This document shows, piece after piece, positions 18,402 to 29,624 of a stretch of DNA of 64,000 nt. The stretch covers positions 17,338,165 through 17,402,164 of the forward strand of contig NC_067204.1 in the NCBI RefSeq assembly GCF_026262505.1, written 5' to 3'. Origin of the DNA: Trichomonas vaginalis G3 (Eukaryota; Parabasalia; Trichomonadida; Trichomonadidae). The position numbers and the translations under genes are program-made. The notes under the pieces are model-generated. The model was not told the DNA's origin, did not search any database, and was given only the letters and a program-made list of their open reading frames with translations. How positions within the stretch are numbered: position 1 is the first letter of the stretch; every line of letters begins with the position of its first letter.

Positions 18402-20294
18402 ATGATCGGATGGTTCTGTTTTTTTCCAATTTTTACATTGCAGTATTCAATTAAGCTGCGCGCTGTAATAGACAAGAACCATCCATCATCTGTAATGTCT
18501 CAAATTGTTCATATTCAGATTCCAGAAATAAAACCTAAAAAAATTCTGGAAATATCAATGAGACCTGCTCAGAACAAGGATGTTACGTTCTTTGTTGACC
18601 AATCTCGAGGTCTAAAACTACAATATTCAGAAGAATTATTTCATCGAGTAGAAAAATTCTTTATTAAAACAGATACAATACCAAAACCAAGACAACTCGA
18701 CGTAACCTTCAAAATGGTTAGTGAGTTTAAAGAAAATGACGAGGTTATTGTCGATATTAATTATACTCTCAATTTACAGATTAGAATACTCTTTATTATC
18801 TCCGTTTTCTCATTGGCGATTCTTACATATGATAATTTCTCAAGAATTAGTTTATTCGCAATATTTTTCACGTTATTTTGCCAAATTTACGGACTTTATG
18901 ATGCTGCTGTATATTGTACCGTCATTCTGCACTATTACATTAACTGCAAACGAATGGACTTTCGGAAAATTTTAATTTTTACAATATTTTATTCAATTTC
19001 CGCAATATTTTCGCTAAATGGCATTGTCAGCTTCATATTCCTGAACTTAGTAGTCGTCAAAGATAACCAAACTCAATCTCTTACGCTTCCTTATCTTTTT
19101 GACATATTAAGACTTTTAATTTCAGATGACAGAAGCTATTCTTTGTCGATATTCAAGTTGTTTCTCATTGCCATTTACGTTTACACTAATGTTGTATCAA
19201 AAATTGCAGATACTCCACCAAAAACATTTACAACTGTTATTTTCGTGTTTTACTTATTGTATTTACTCAGTTTATTGACCAACAGCTTTGATGACAACGA
19301 AATAACAGCTTACTGTTCAATGGAACCTTTCATTATGACAACTCCCTTTATTAATTACACTTCCAAATGGTTAGTAGATCTGGAAGAGAAGTTAAAGAAG
19401 CCAGTGAACTACTCTGAATGTGATTTTTGTAATTTCACCGCTGCAAAAGGTAGATATAAATCGAATTCAAATGTAAATGACACTTTAGTGGTTACTGGCT
19501 TTGGTAAACGTGATACAGAGATAGAATACTTTGTAAGGACATTCAGAACATCCCATTCCAAAGCAAGAATCATTCTTTTTACGAATAGTGAAGAACATTC
19601 AGAAAGATTATCCAAAATTTTGAAAGGATGCAACGTAATTGTAATAGATATACCTGATTTCAAGAATTTCCACTTCCTTCTCAAGCGAAAAACCAGATTC
19701 CCATTGATGTTCGACATGTTGAACACTATGCCGCAATATTTTAACAGAGTTATGTATTGTGATCTTTACGACACATTTTTCCAAGGCGATCCATTCACAG
19801 AAGAGATATCTAATACGAGCATCACGACTGCCAGTGAGATTGACTCTCATCTGAACAGATGGTCGTATGTAAGAGCAAGGAAAATAGCTGGTTGGAAATG
19901 GACGAAATACGTTCATGAACATAATATTAACTCTGGATTTATTTGTGCAAGTGCACAACACATGAAACTGATTTGTGAATTAGAAATATCTGTTTATGGA
20001 CCTGATTTCAATGTCAGATCTTCTGATCAAATGATTTTGAATTTCTTGATTTATACTGGACAGTTCAGATACTTCGGTGTCGATGTAATTTACAACGATT
20101 CCCCTGTATCTCACTATCCTTCTATCGCAGGTGATGTTTCTGGATATGATACATCTGTACTAGGAAATATTTACCACAAACAAACTGGTGTAAAACCTCT
20201 TTTGGTCCACCAATATAATAGAAACTGGAAATACACGAAAACTCTCAACAAATACTGCCCTGGATCAGAATACAAGTTTACTTTGAAGTTATAA
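18402..20294 (+). CDS. Multi-pass membrane protein with GT-A-like glycosyltransferase domain
   Basis: The 630-residue protein has a short N-terminal hydrophobic segment, a ~100-residue extramembrane part, then six or seven hydrophobic helices (roughly residues 125-300). A C-terminal soluble domain (about 340-630) looks like a GT-A glycosyltransferase. It starts with 'LVVTGFGKRD', continues with 'ARIILFTN', and has the acidic 'VMYCDLYDTFFQGDPF' (around residue 450), the position of the metal-binding DxD in nucleotide-sugar transferases. It then has 'NSGFICASA' and ends with 'PLLVHQYNRN'. Similar D-x-x-D-x-x-F-Q-x-D-P-F motifs occur in cell-surface sugar transferases. It probably acts in the secretory pathway; donor and acceptor are unknown. 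Confidence 0.7.
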   Translation: MIGWFCFFPIFTLQYSIKLRAVIDKNHPSSVMSQIVHIQIPEIKPKKILEISMRPAQNKDVTFFVDQSRGLKLQYSEELFHRVEKFFIKTDTIPKPRQLDVTFKMVSEFKENDEVIVDINYTLNLQIRILFIISVFSLAILTYDNFSRISLFAIFFTLFCQIYGLYDAAVYCTVILHYYINCKRMDFRKILIFTIFYSISAIFSLNGIVSFIFLNLVVVKDNQTQSLTLPYLFDILRLLISDDRSYSLSIFKLFLIAIYVYTNVVSKIADTPPKTFTTVIFVFYLLYLLSLLTNSFDDNEITAYCSMEPFIMTTPFINYTSKWLVDLEEKLKKPVNYSECDFCNFTAAKGRYKSNSNVNDTLVVTGFGKRDTEIEYFVRTFRTSHSKARIILFTNSEEHSERLSKILKGCNVIVIDIPDFKNFHFLLKRKTRFPLMFDMLNTMPQYFNRVMYCDLYDTFFQGDPFTEEISNTSITTASEIDSHLNRWSYVRARKIAGWKWTKYVHEHNINSGFICASAQHMKLICELEISVYGPDFNVRSSDQMILNFLIYTGQFRYFGVDVIYNDSPVSHYPSIAGDVSGYDTSVLGNIYHKQTGVKPLLVHQYNRNWKYTKTLNKYCPGSEYKFTLKL

Positions 20295-20871
20295 GAACCA
20301 TATGTTATTTTTCATGTTAATTTCCATGTTTTTTCAAAATTATATTTTATACATTTTTGTGTAATTTATTTTTTATAAAGCTATACATAATAAATCGAAT
20401 TGTTTTTAGTAACATTTGATAAATAATACTATTAATTGTATCAACTTCAAAATTCAACTTATTATAAGAAAAATCATCTATATTTTAACTAAATTAATAG
20501 AATTTATAGTAATAACAGAAATTTTCAGGCATGAATGAAAGGTATGTATTCATTCAATTACGAAATAAAGATATCCAAAATGTTTATGGTATGCATAAGA
20601 TATGTGAATCCACCAAAATCGTGACTTTCGTTTGGGTTTTATGGTAAAACATCGCGTACTAGGCTGGAAAAATGGTAATAAAGTTTTTCGTTTATCTCAG
20701 CCGACAACTTAAGGAAATCTTGGATAAAGTAAGAAGAAATGGGAGAGATGATGATAAAGTAATTATAGACGAGACAAAAAGGATTGATTCTTATTTTTGC
20801 CGATGAGATAATAAATGAAATTGAATGGAGGATTTCGGTTTTGACGCATCGGAGAAATTTCATAAAAAATT
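20295..20871. other. Intergenic
   Basis: 577 bp. A 74-codon minus-strand frame (20639-20863) directly upstream of the kinase has no recognisable family features and is not called. Otherwise it is AT-rich flanking DNA. Confidence 0.4.
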
Positions 20872-21879
20872 ATGCAAAATGAAAGCATGGATAGCGAAGA
20901 TCGATTTTATGCACAAGAGGGTGATCTTATAGGTACAAACTATCGAGTTATCGGAATGGTTGGCGAAGGCACTTTCTCCAACGTTTATAAATGCGTTAAT
21001 ATTCAAACACAAGCAACAGTCGTAATAAAGATATGTCGATCAAGCAAAGCTTTTGACGAAGCTGCCGATAACGAAATAGATTTCATGCATTTCCTCCGAC
21101 GCATTGATCCATTTGGGACGTATTTTGTAAAATTTATTGAATCTTTTCAATTCCAGCATCATGAATGTATTGTGCTCGAAAAGCTTGGATTATCATTATA
21201 CGAAAATTTAAGATATCTAAAATATAAACCTTTTAATACAAATATAGTTCGACAATTAATGAGACAAATTATTGGAGCTGTGGATCTCCTTCATAGAAAT
21301 GAGAAAATACATACCGATTTAAAGCTTGAAAATATTCTCCTTACTGGAAATCTAATTGACCGAGATGGGATTGACATTAAGACTAATAGGAACGGGGCTT
21401 ATGTTAAATTAGTTGATTTTGGCTCAATAGATACAGGAAAAGTCTGGCATACTCATCTAGCGACTACGAGGCATTATCGAGCTCCAGAGATCCTCCTCGG
21501 ACTCAAATGGGGTTACGAGGCTGATATCTGGAGCCTTGGATGCATTCTCGTTGAGCTTGCGATCGGAAATATTCCGTTTGATAGCAGAGATACTCTTGAA
21601 CACCTTTTTTTGATACAATACGTCATCGGAAAGATTCCGTATGATATGTGGGATAGATGTACAGATAGAGAGATTGTAAGTAGAGTAAGATATGGAAAAT
21701 TAAGCAGTGACGTTGTTTTTGAAGAGAATAGACAGGCGTTTTTAGCTAAGCCGCCCCTTCGTGAGATTCTTGGTTATAATCACGACATCGCGGACTTGGC
21801 CTGTTACATTTTGAGACCAGATCCAAGAAATCGACCAAAAGCATCTGAAATTTTACGTCACCCGTTTTTCCGTAACTGA
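20872..21879 (+). CDS. LAMMER/CLK-family dual-specificity protein kinase
   Basis: The 335-residue protein is essentially a kinase domain. It has the Gly loop GEGTFSNVY (31-39), Lys53 in 'VVIKICR', catalytic loop HTDLKLEN (147-154), DFG (182-184), 'STRHYRAPE'-type activation segment (TTRHYRAPE) and 'DIWSLGC'. HTDLK instead of HRDLK and the DFGS-plus-HYRAPE combination are CLK hallmarks. The signature 'EHLAMMER' reads EHLFLIQY (243-250), so only EHL is kept. CLKs phosphorylate SR splicing factors, which is noteworthy in an intron-poor genome that also encodes a Tat-SF1-like factor here. There is no extended Arg/Ser-rich N-terminus; the leader is only about 24 residues. Confidence 0.9.
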   Translation: MQNESMDSEDRFYAQEGDLIGTNYRVIGMVGEGTFSNVYKCVNIQTQATVVIKICRSSKAFDEAADNEIDFMHFLRRIDPFGTYFVKFIESFQFQHHECIVLEKLGLSLYENLRYLKYKPFNTNIVRQLMRQIIGAVDLLHRNEKIHTDLKLENILLTGNLIDRDGIDIKTNRNGAYVKLVDFGSIDTGKVWHTHLATTRHYRAPEILLGLKWGYEADIWSLGCILVELAIGNIPFDSRDTLEHLFLIQYVIGKIPYDMWDRCTDREIVSRVRYGKLSSDVVFEENRQAFLAKPPLREILGYNHDIADLACYILRPDPRNRPKASEILRHPFFRN

Positions 21880-22166
21880 TATTTCAGTATTTTATTTCAT
21901 TTTGTTTGTTTTTGATTTCAGTTTATTGAAATCTAGCAAAAAATTGTTCTTATTTTGACCGAAAATGCTTGTCAAGCATATTCAAAATCATTTTATAATG
22001 ATTGGTTTATGATGTATCTCTCAAAATCATATCAAAAATAATTCAATTATTTTGTTTGTTTCCAGGTTATAATAATTTGAATAACAAATTGCATTTATAG
22101 TACATTAATATTGTTGTTACCCTGAGAGTTGGATAATAGTAAAATTAATTTCCTAATGTAATGCAT

Positions 22167-23147
22167 TTATCTTTTAGAAACAAGGGAAGCAGATGACACA
22201 ACAAAGCCTTGTAAATGAAAGAGATCTGTAGTTTTAATTCCTTTTTCGCGATAAACAAAATATTCACCTAATGGGCAGAGCTTTGTTGAAAGAAGATGAA
22301 GCTCATGTGAAACTTCTATGTTTGGCCCAATTGTAACATTTTGAGATGGATGATGTAATGCTTCATTAGTATAAATATATGAATTATATACTGAAAATGA
22401 ACCTCTATTGATAATTTCGAACAAATTTTGGCCATTTTGTTTGTTATTTGCAATGAAACTGTTTTCTATAGTTGCATCACATTTATAACATAAAAGCACT
22501 CCATAATTGCTACTAAAAGGATAAACCGTGTTGTTAATGATAATATTGCTGTCATATTTTATTAGTTTTTCCGAAGTCGCGCATATTGTGTGGTTGGCAT
22601 AATTTTCATCAATAATTGAATATTTTATTAAAGAATTTCCATATCCAACTCCAATTTCAAAAGATCCATTACTTTCGCAATAGTTTCTTGTGATGTTGTT
22701 TTGAATAAATGAAATATTTCCATAATGTAAAATCATGGTTGTTGTGGTGGATCCACTTAAATCTCCTCGATTACTATATGTTATCGATGAATCATGGGCT
22801 TCATTGACTTCGTGGAAATATTGTACTTCAATATAACAAAATGCTCCAAGTTGTGATTTAGATCCAAAACTGCAAACTTTTCGAATTGAACTTTGACCAT
22901 TTTTGATGTAAATAGATCCTCCATTGTCATTCCTTGATGAGTTTTCGAATGTACTTGTGGAAATAAGTGACTTAACATCTTCTGAATCAAGAATAATGAC
23001 TCCATCCTCACCAAGATTAGAAAAATAAATATTATAGACGTAAAAGTCGCTTGTATTTCCTACATATGTCCTATTTTCATTGTAGATACTATTTGTATAT
23101 GCAGATTTGTAGACTTCTTCCCATTCATCGGTGGATAACTGGAGCAA
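22167..23147 (-). pseudogene. Pmp-like beta-helix protein, 5'-truncated copy
   Basis: About 326 codons of open frame carry beta-helix repeats with Pmp features ('NGGSIYI', repeated F/S-I-x-N-N strands, many Asn/Ser/Tyr). There is no ATG at the 5' end: the frame begins at a stop two codons before a TTG at 23147. There is no C-terminal transmembrane helix or basic tail. Both ends therefore lack parts present in the complete relative at 16198-17490. It is either a truncated gene copy or uses an internal Met. Confidence 0.65.
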
Positions 23148-23445
23148 TTTTTATATACCTATTTGTTCTCGTTATTCGAATTTGAATTATTCTATCAGCA
23201 TGTTTTGATATGACGTAAAGCCAAATTGAATTATTTTAATAATTAAATTCCTAAGTTAATTTTAATATGACGACTACAATTTACAATTTTAAGGTTAATT
23301 TTCAATGGCGCTTCATAATATTGATCAGAAAATTGAATGTGTGTCAAAATTAAGTAAATGCATTCTTATTTTATTGTTTCGAAAAATATAAAATAAAATG
23401 AATCAATATTTAAAATACAAACAAACAAAAATAATAAAAAAAATA
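23148..23445. other. Intergenic
   Basis: 298 bp of AT-rich sequence between two minus-strand genes. I see nothing specific. Confidence 0.4.
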
Positions 23446-26064
23446 TTAACGAATTGTAGCAATAGCTTTGTCTTCAAGTTCTTCGATTTTCTCAAGTGAA
23501 TCAGCAAATGTTTTTGCATCAGCAAGAATCTTCTTAGCAACTTCTTCTGTCTCTTCTTGTGTTCGATTTGGTTTATCTTGTGTGTTTTCACTTGAAATGA
23601 TCATGACAAGTTGATTCAAGCTGAGGCAACTTAAATCTGCAGGAGACATAATTCCTCTGTCTGCAAGAGTTCTTGCGATATCTCGTGGACAACTTGGAAT
23701 TGTCATCAAACTCAAAATGTCTGTTCTTGCTGCGAAATTAAGCCTCTGTCTAAATTTGTTGAGTGCTGCAGCCAAAACACCATTACCAAGAATCTCACAG
23801 AACCTGTTGATTTGGCCTGCGTATGATGCTGATTCCATCTGAACTTTCTGTATTGTTCCAAGATCAACTTTGTACTCATAAGAGATGTCTTTAAGAGGTC
23901 GCTCGTTAATAAGATCTTGAAGAATAACAGCAACCATAACTTTGTCAAGGCAATGATCAATTTCATCATTAACACGACCATTTCCTCCATAAATATGTGC
24001 GAGATCAGGAAGATGATCAATTTGAACATTACTTAATTGAGTAACTAACTGTATGACATGGAGATGGTTCTCAAAGATCTTTCTCCATTGAGGGGAATCA
24101 TAACTAATTGGTCTGATTGAACTGGCTGTTTTAGAACTGATACACAAATATAATAAATGAACTTCATCTTCAATACACAAACTTTTTTGTGCGCGATTCA
24201 AAATCGAATAAATGTTTAATCCTTCTTCAATACTCAATGAACTTCCTGCAACAGCCATTCCAAACTTTGTTGTTCTATGATTACTATCAATCATGTTATT
24301 ATTCTGCAATCTGGAATATATCGGTTGACAATAACTTTCTATTGTTTTATTGTCAGAAATCAAATCATTTCTACTACTAAAACTAAATGATTTCTCAATA
24401 AATGATCTCACTCCGTCAGGTGGAAGAAGACGAATTGTTAAACATTGGAGGAAGTATCTATCTGCTTCTTCTCCTTCTAATATACTTGATTTCAAGTCAG
24501 GAATAATATTCTTTGAAAGTTCTAAGATATTATTCATTTCAACAGGACTTTCTGATCTCGCAATTATAAATGATTCTCCTGCTTGTCCTGATCTTCCTGC
24601 TCTTCCAATCATTTGTGTGTATTGAGTAGGCGCAATCAACTTCTTCCTGTTGTCTTGTGTTTGCCTATAAATGTTATGTATAATGACTCTTGTTACACCA
24701 TGGATATTAACACCTGCTGACAAAGTTGTTGTTGCAACTAAAACATTGATGATTTTGGATCTCGCAGCTTCTTCTATCAGTTTCCTGTCTTCTAAAAGGA
24801 TACCGCCGTGATGAAACAATACACCATTCTTGATACATGTAACAGTAGTATCATCAATGAATCCGGAATTAGCTGCCATTTTTTTGATCAAATCTAATCT
24901 TTTCTTCAAAAGTGAATCTGATGGAGGAGGAACCTTCGGAAGTGGTATTGTATCATCATACATGTGATTGGCAATCAATGAACTGATCTTTATAGTGTCC
25001 ATTCTTGAATTGACAAAAACAAGAATTGTGGATTGGCACTTTTTGCTTAAAAGTGTCCTAATCAATGGCATTAAATGGTCTTTATCGTCCGGTGAACTTT
25101 GTAATTTTGTAAATGGAACAATTTGTCCTGTGGAATTAATGGTACAGAGCCTGCCATCGAGTTTCTTGACCATCTGCTTGATGGGAGCAGGTCTGGATTT
25201 CCAAATATAGGCAAAGCCATTGATCCATTTCGCAATTCTATTCGCATCTTCTTCATTTACTGTAGCTGTAAGGGTAACAATGCGAGGTTTTGCTTCTAGA
25301 AGATTGAGTTTTATAATGAGAGCTTCGATAGCTGCACCTCTGCTTTCATCTCCGATCATATGAATTTCATCAATAACAACTAGCTTGATTTTGTTAGCAT
25401 AACCGCATGTAATCGCTGAATTAAGTAAAAAATGTGCTTTCTCAAATGTACATACGGCTATATTGCCTCTTCTAAAATCTGATCCACCGATATTTTGATA
25501 AAAAGGGCGGACTTGGAAGTTGAAAAACCTTTGTTCGTATTCTGAGTACTTCTCATTTGCCAAAGCAACGAAAGGCAATGCGTATATGATCTTAGCTGTG
25601 GGATCTTTTTCTAAAACTTGTGCCATCGCAAGGTCAGCTGCCACTGTTTTGCCGCCAGATGTTGGAACAAGGACTATTGTATTCATTTGCGCTTGCCAAG
25701 AAGGTGTTTTCCAAAGGTTTTCCTGCCAATCTCTTAGTTGAGTAATCTTTGGCTCCGGTTTGCCCGTTAAATAAGCATGCTGCAAGAATGCTGGTATGCC
25801 AAGTTCATTCATTTTCGAGTCTGTTTCATAATCTATTTCTGTAATAGATTTTTTGAATAAAGATTTTAGATAATCTTTCTGCTTTTTCGAGAGTTTGCGA
25901 GGCTTTTTCTTCGATTCTTTAATACTGATGGCCACTCCCTCAGGACTTATGCTCTCATACAAATCTGGCTCACTCGAATTTGGTGACGCCATCTTTGAGA
26001 TCCCCGAGGAAGTCGAAAATTGTACTGAAATTTTATAGGATTCTAAAATAAACGGGCACCGCAT
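23446..26064 (-). CDS. HELQ: HELQ/POLQ-type superfamily 2 DNA helicase
   Basis: The 872-residue protein has Ski2-like helicase motifs. Motif I is PTSGGKT (134-140), the form typical of HELQ and the helicase half of DNA polymerase theta. Further motifs are 'ALPFVALANEK' (Ia), DEIHM (II), 'TLTATV' (III), 'HHGGILLEDRK', 'TTTLSAGVNI' (V) and 'MIGRAGRSG' (VI). The C-terminal half has the winged-helix/ratchet region, and near residues 805-840 a helix-hairpin-helix-like 'IPSCPRDIARTLADRGIMSPADL'. These enzymes unwind forked and interstrand-crosslinked DNA and promote end joining or recombination repair. There is no polymerase domain in frame downstream, so HELQ is more likely than POLQ. A second in-frame ATG at 25992 (MASPNSSEP) may be the true start, because trichomonad leaders are short and the first 24 residues look non-coding. 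Confidence 0.9.
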   Translation of the reverse strand: MRCPFILESYKISVQFSTSSGISKMASPNSSEPDLYESISPEGVAISIKESKKKPRKLSKKQKDYLKSLFKKSITEIDYETDSKMNELGIPAFLQHAYLTGKPEPKITQLRDWQENLWKTPSWQAQMNTIVLVPTSGGKTVAADLAMAQVLEKDPTAKIIYALPFVALANEKYSEYEQRFFNFQVRPFYQNIGGSDFRRGNIAVCTFEKAHFLLNSAITCGYANKIKLVVIDEIHMIGDESRGAAIEALIIKLNLLEAKPRIVTLTATVNEEDANRIAKWINGFAYIWKSRPAPIKQMVKKLDGRLCTINSTGQIVPFTKLQSSPDDKDHLMPLIRTLLSKKCQSTILVFVNSRMDTIKISSLIANHMYDDTIPLPKVPPPSDSLLKKRLDLIKKMAANSGFIDDTTVTCIKNGVLFHHGGILLEDRKLIEEAARSKIINVLVATTTLSAGVNIHGVTRVIIHNIYRQTQDNRKKLIAPTQYTQMIGRAGRSGQAGESFIIARSESPVEMNNILELSKNIIPDLKSSILEGEEADRYFLQCLTIRLLPPDGVRSFIEKSFSFSSRNDLISDNKTIESYCQPIYSRLQNNNMIDSNHRTTKFGMAVAGSSLSIEEGLNIYSILNRAQKSLCIEDEVHLLYLCISSKTASSIRPISYDSPQWRKIFENHLHVIQLVTQLSNVQIDHLPDLAHIYGGNGRVNDEIDHCLDKVMVAVILQDLINERPLKDISYEYKVDLGTIQKVQMESASYAGQINRFCEILGNGVLAAALNKFRQRLNFAARTDILSLMTIPSCPRDIARTLADRGIMSPADLSCLSLNQLVMIISSENTQDKPNRTQEETEEVAKKILADAKTFADSLEKIEELEDKAIATIR

Positions 26065-26840
26065 TCAAAAAATAAAATTATAAATCATCAGAATGATCCT
26101 ACAATGAAGGCGGTTCTTTTTGTGCAACTAAAATTTGATTTTGATGGATCTATCAGCACAATTGCAATAATTCCAGAAAATTGAATACAAGTGCTATTAA
26201 ATATCTTGAAATTAGGATATCATTGAGTTGCATATTTGTTTTGTTTATATAATTCAGCATATGGCTGATGGCTTAACAAGTTTTGAATACATCTTTATTA
26301 ATATGCAATGTTGATCCAATTCTAATATGTATCAAAGCATTCTATTCATTGCAAAGGCTGTTTTTTAGAGATAAATGTGTTTTATCATATAAAACAAATT
26401 ATTCGTAATATATCTATCAACACACTAAGATGACGGTTAGGATTTTTATCATACGCATTTTCTATGAAAATTTTGTGGATTTCAGCATTCATTTACTCAA
26501 AAATTTGTTACATTTATACTTTTCTAGGAAACATCCCGGAATCTGGCAATTTCGTTATGTGCAAACTATCTTCAGCTATTTCTTTGGTGAGCGCATATCA
26601 CTAAGTACTGCCTAGTTTGACTGCCTTACTTTTATGTTATATTATGATTCATTGATTTTGCCATATTGTGACAGCCAAATCTATCATTATGAAGCAGTGA
26701 ATAATAGTCAATACATTTCACTCATTATGGCAAAGAAATATAATGGAAGAACTGTGAATGCATTCATTTACAGAATTTGCTTTAGGAAGTTATAAGCATG
26801 GTCCATGGCATGGAATGTTATACCGTTATAAATAATAAGT
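26065..26840. other. Intergenic, 776 bp
   Basis: A 61-codon plus-strand frame (26430-26615) has no recognisable features. Nothing else is supported. Confidence 0.4.
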
Positions 26841-27587
26841 TTACAATAATATAAAAACATACAAATTAATGAGAGATATTGAGTATCTTGACAGGATTTT
26901 ACATGATTTCACTACTTGTGATGAAAATACATATTGAACATTATTTTCTTTGAAATCAGAATTGTAAAAAGAATTAATATCTTGAACAAAAGTTGGATTT
27001 TTCTGGCGATAGCTTCTAAAGATAATAATTTCTTTTACTTTATTTCTAGTATCATATAGAAACGCACCTTGAATTATTGTTACTGAATCTGGAAAGATAA
27101 TTCTTTCAAGATAAACAAACCGCGTCATTGATGCTGGACCTATAGTTTCTACAGTGTTAGGAACAATATATGATGTTATATTTTTATATCTCGGGAAAGC
27201 AACTAATTTTTTCATATCTTTACTAAAGATAACTCCGTCAAGTGAGCAATAATACTTATTTTCATTGTCAACTTCAAACTCTTCAACAGGAGATTGATCA
27301 AATGGGCTTCCAATAAATGGCTGTACATTTTTTGGCAAAAATAAGTGTTTCATATAGGATGTAAAAATACAGCCTTCGTCGTATATTGTAGTAAGTGATG
27401 TTGGAAGAGAAATATTTATTAAATTCTTAAAATTTAAAAAAGTATTTCCAGTAAGGATTTCAAATCCATTCTCAACAACAATATATTTTACAGAATCTCT
27501 AACACAATCTGGCGGAATACTAATAGTTTTGTTGCCAGTGAATTCAATTGTAAGTGTATCTGAAGTAATACTTTAAAATAGTTTCAT
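26841..27587 (-). pseudogene. BspA-like leucine-rich repeat gene with early stop
   Basis: Reading from an ATG at 27587, the frame meets TAA at codon 5 (27575-27573) and then continues open for 244 codons to 26841 with BspA/LRR_5-type units such as 'LINISLPTSLTTIYDEG' and 'TSYIVPNTVETIGPASM'. Translation could restart at the Met at 27353 (170 residues), but that would remove the first repeats. It probably represents a recently inactivated member of the adhesin-like BspA family. There is no transmembrane anchor. Confidence 0.7.
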
Positions 27588-28043
27588 TAAAAAAAAAAGA
27601 CACTTTTTATCCAAATAAATTTAAATTTTGACGATTAGCTTGAAGTGTCAATGAAAATTATCCTTAAAAATCTGAATTGATGGTCATATCATAGGAACGA
27701 AAGTGCACTCTTAAACAGGGTTGAGTCGATATGTGCATTTAAAAAAAATCGATCTCTAGTATTTTCCCCGTTAAATGGGGTAAATATAAGAAAAAAAAAA
27801 GATATGAACCAATGTACCAATAAAGGAAAAGTGTATCATCTTTTATTGATCCTAAACAACATGATTAAATGATCTCGTTATGCATTATTTCTATGGGCAA
27901 ACATTGCGAAGAAATAGGAACCGACTCAGAACGAATTTTCTTAGATATTATATATGATTTTTGCTATTAACACTTCTATTTAAACAAATAATTGAGATCG
28001 TTTCAAATAAGCTGCTTACATGATGTTTAGTCCTATTTAAATT
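27588..28043. other. Intergenic
   Basis: 456 bp of AT-rich sequence with GACACTTTTTATC at ~27600. No gene is supported. Confidence 0.4.
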
Positions 28044-29624
28044 TTACTCCTTTAAAATGTTTAGAAGATCGCTATTCTTGTATTTTTCTGCTATGGATTG
28101 CGCAGTTTCTCCAAATTTAGTTTGAATTGATTTATCGCAGTGATTTTCAACAAGAAGAGCGCAAATATCAATAAATTTCTTCTTAGTAGCAATGATCAAT
28201 CCAGATTGGTTATTTTTATTAACAGCATTGAGATCGCATCCTTTTTTGATGAGTAATTTTACAATATTTATATCTCCTCTGATACAAGAAGCAATAAATG
28301 GAGTAGTTCCATCTTTATCACGAGTTTCCAAGTTTATTTTATTATTCCTATCTTGAAGCAAGCAACAAACGTATTCAAATGGAGCTGAACTAACAACATA
28401 ATTCAAAAATGGAGTTGTTTTTGAAACGAAGAAATCAATCTTTGCATGATGATCAAGTAATAACTTAAAGAATTCAAAGTGATTGAACTTCAATGCAGCG
28501 CAAATTACTGGTTGTCCATTAGCAATTGTATTAACATCTGTACCTTGATCAATAAGGAAACAAGCCATTTCATAGCTTCTGCAACTGATACAATCAAAAA
28601 GATATTTATCTTCAAATTTATGACCATTTTCGACAAGAATTTTTGCAATTTCAACAGAATTCGATTGACAGCAGAGTTGGAATGCATCTTCTGGAATAAT
28701 TCCATTATCTATCAATAGCTTTGCCATGTTAATTTCATGGCGGAAGAACAACATTGGAGCATTAATTGTTTTAATACTTTGTGTTAATTTCTTGTCAATT
28801 AAATATGAAACAAAAGGAGATAAGAATGTATTAACAGCTAAATCAAAGCAACTCATGCTATTAGGATTCTCGGAAACAAAATTACTGAAACAAATTTGAT
28901 AATCATAATTCAAATTGTATTTTGTCATTAAGTAAACAACAAGATCATTGTGATGATATTTTACAGCATTGTCAATACATTTTTGTGATATTTTATGTTT
29001 TTGTTCTAAGATATTTATAATTTCTAAATTATTTCCACAAAATGCTTTATGAAGCGTCTTTTCTGTTGAATTCGCTCCAATTGAATATAAATACTTGAAT
29101 ATTTTATCCGAGCCGCATTTGGCTGCGAAATCAAGAAGAATATCAATTACAGTGAAACGGCTATCATTTGGAGCACAATTTTCAAGGTCATCAATAAGCT
29201 TATCGAGATCATCATTGAATATGCTTCTAAAATATCCGTTACTATAAATTTGCAAGATTTCTTCATTCGACCATCCATTATATTCGATTGGAGGTGCCCA
29301 ACCTGGCAAAAGGCCTTTATCTACTAATAATGCAGTGAATATGCGTGTTCTGAATTTAATGTGCTTTGTGATATTTGCAAATCTTGTCTGAGAAGTTATA
29401 AATGCAAAAACTTCTCCATAATATTTGAGATTGTGTGGTCTACGCTCAGAAAATACATCAAGTGCATGAATTGCGTTATTTACGCTTAAAATTTTCTTAT
29501 CTATTAATTCCATCATAAAACTGCATACATTCTGGATACTTTCCGGTCCAATATGTAATAGCTGTTTACTGAATTCTTCGATTTTTGAAAGGTCATCTGT
29601 CAACGGCCTATATAGTTCCTCCAT
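28044..29624 (-). CDS. Ankyrin-repeat protein (divergent, DUF3447-like N-terminus)
   Basis: The 526-residue protein has an N-terminal helical domain (~140 residues) followed by irregular helix pairs ('NLEIINILEQKHKISQKCIDNAVKYHHNDLVVYLMTKYNL') of the type seen between the N-terminus and the ankyrin repeats in trichomonad ankyrin proteins. About seven ankyrin repeats follow, the clearest being 'DGTTPFIASCIRGDINIVKLLIKKGCDLN'. It is complete and much more divergent than the near-identical family members at 35.6-37.4, 43.3-44.5, 49.5-51.1 and 62-64 kb. Ankyrin repeats mediate protein-protein contacts; the partner is unknown. Confidence 0.85.
   Translation of the reverse strand: MEELYRPLTDDLSKIEEFSKQLLHIGPESIQNVCSFMMELIDKKILSVNNAIHALDVFSERRPHNLKYYGEVFAFITSQTRFANITKHIKFRTRIFTALLVDKGLLPGWAPPIEYNGWSNEEILQIYSNGYFRSIFNDDLDKLIDDLENCAPNDSRFTVIDILLDFAAKCGSDKIFKYLYSIGANSTEKTLHKAFCGNNLEIINILEQKHKISQKCIDNAVKYHHNDLVVYLMTKYNLNYDYQICFSNFVSENPNSMSCFDLAVNTFLSPFVSYLIDKKLTQSIKTINAPMLFFRHEINMAKLLIDNGIIPEDAFQLCCQSNSVEIAKILVENGHKFEDKYLFDCISCRSYEMACFLIDQGTDVNTIANGQPVICAALKFNHFEFFKLLLDHHAKIDFFVSKTTPFLNYVVSSAPFEYVCCLLQDRNNKINLETRDKDGTTPFIASCIRGDINIVKLLIKKGCDLNAVNKNNQSGLIIATKKKFIDICALLVENHCDKSIQTKFGETAQSIAEKYKNSDLLNILKE

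Noticed and set aside
20639-20863. 74-codon minus-strand frame divergent from the CLK kinase
   Set aside because: No family features, low-complexity composition and no promoter motif; not enough to support a gene.
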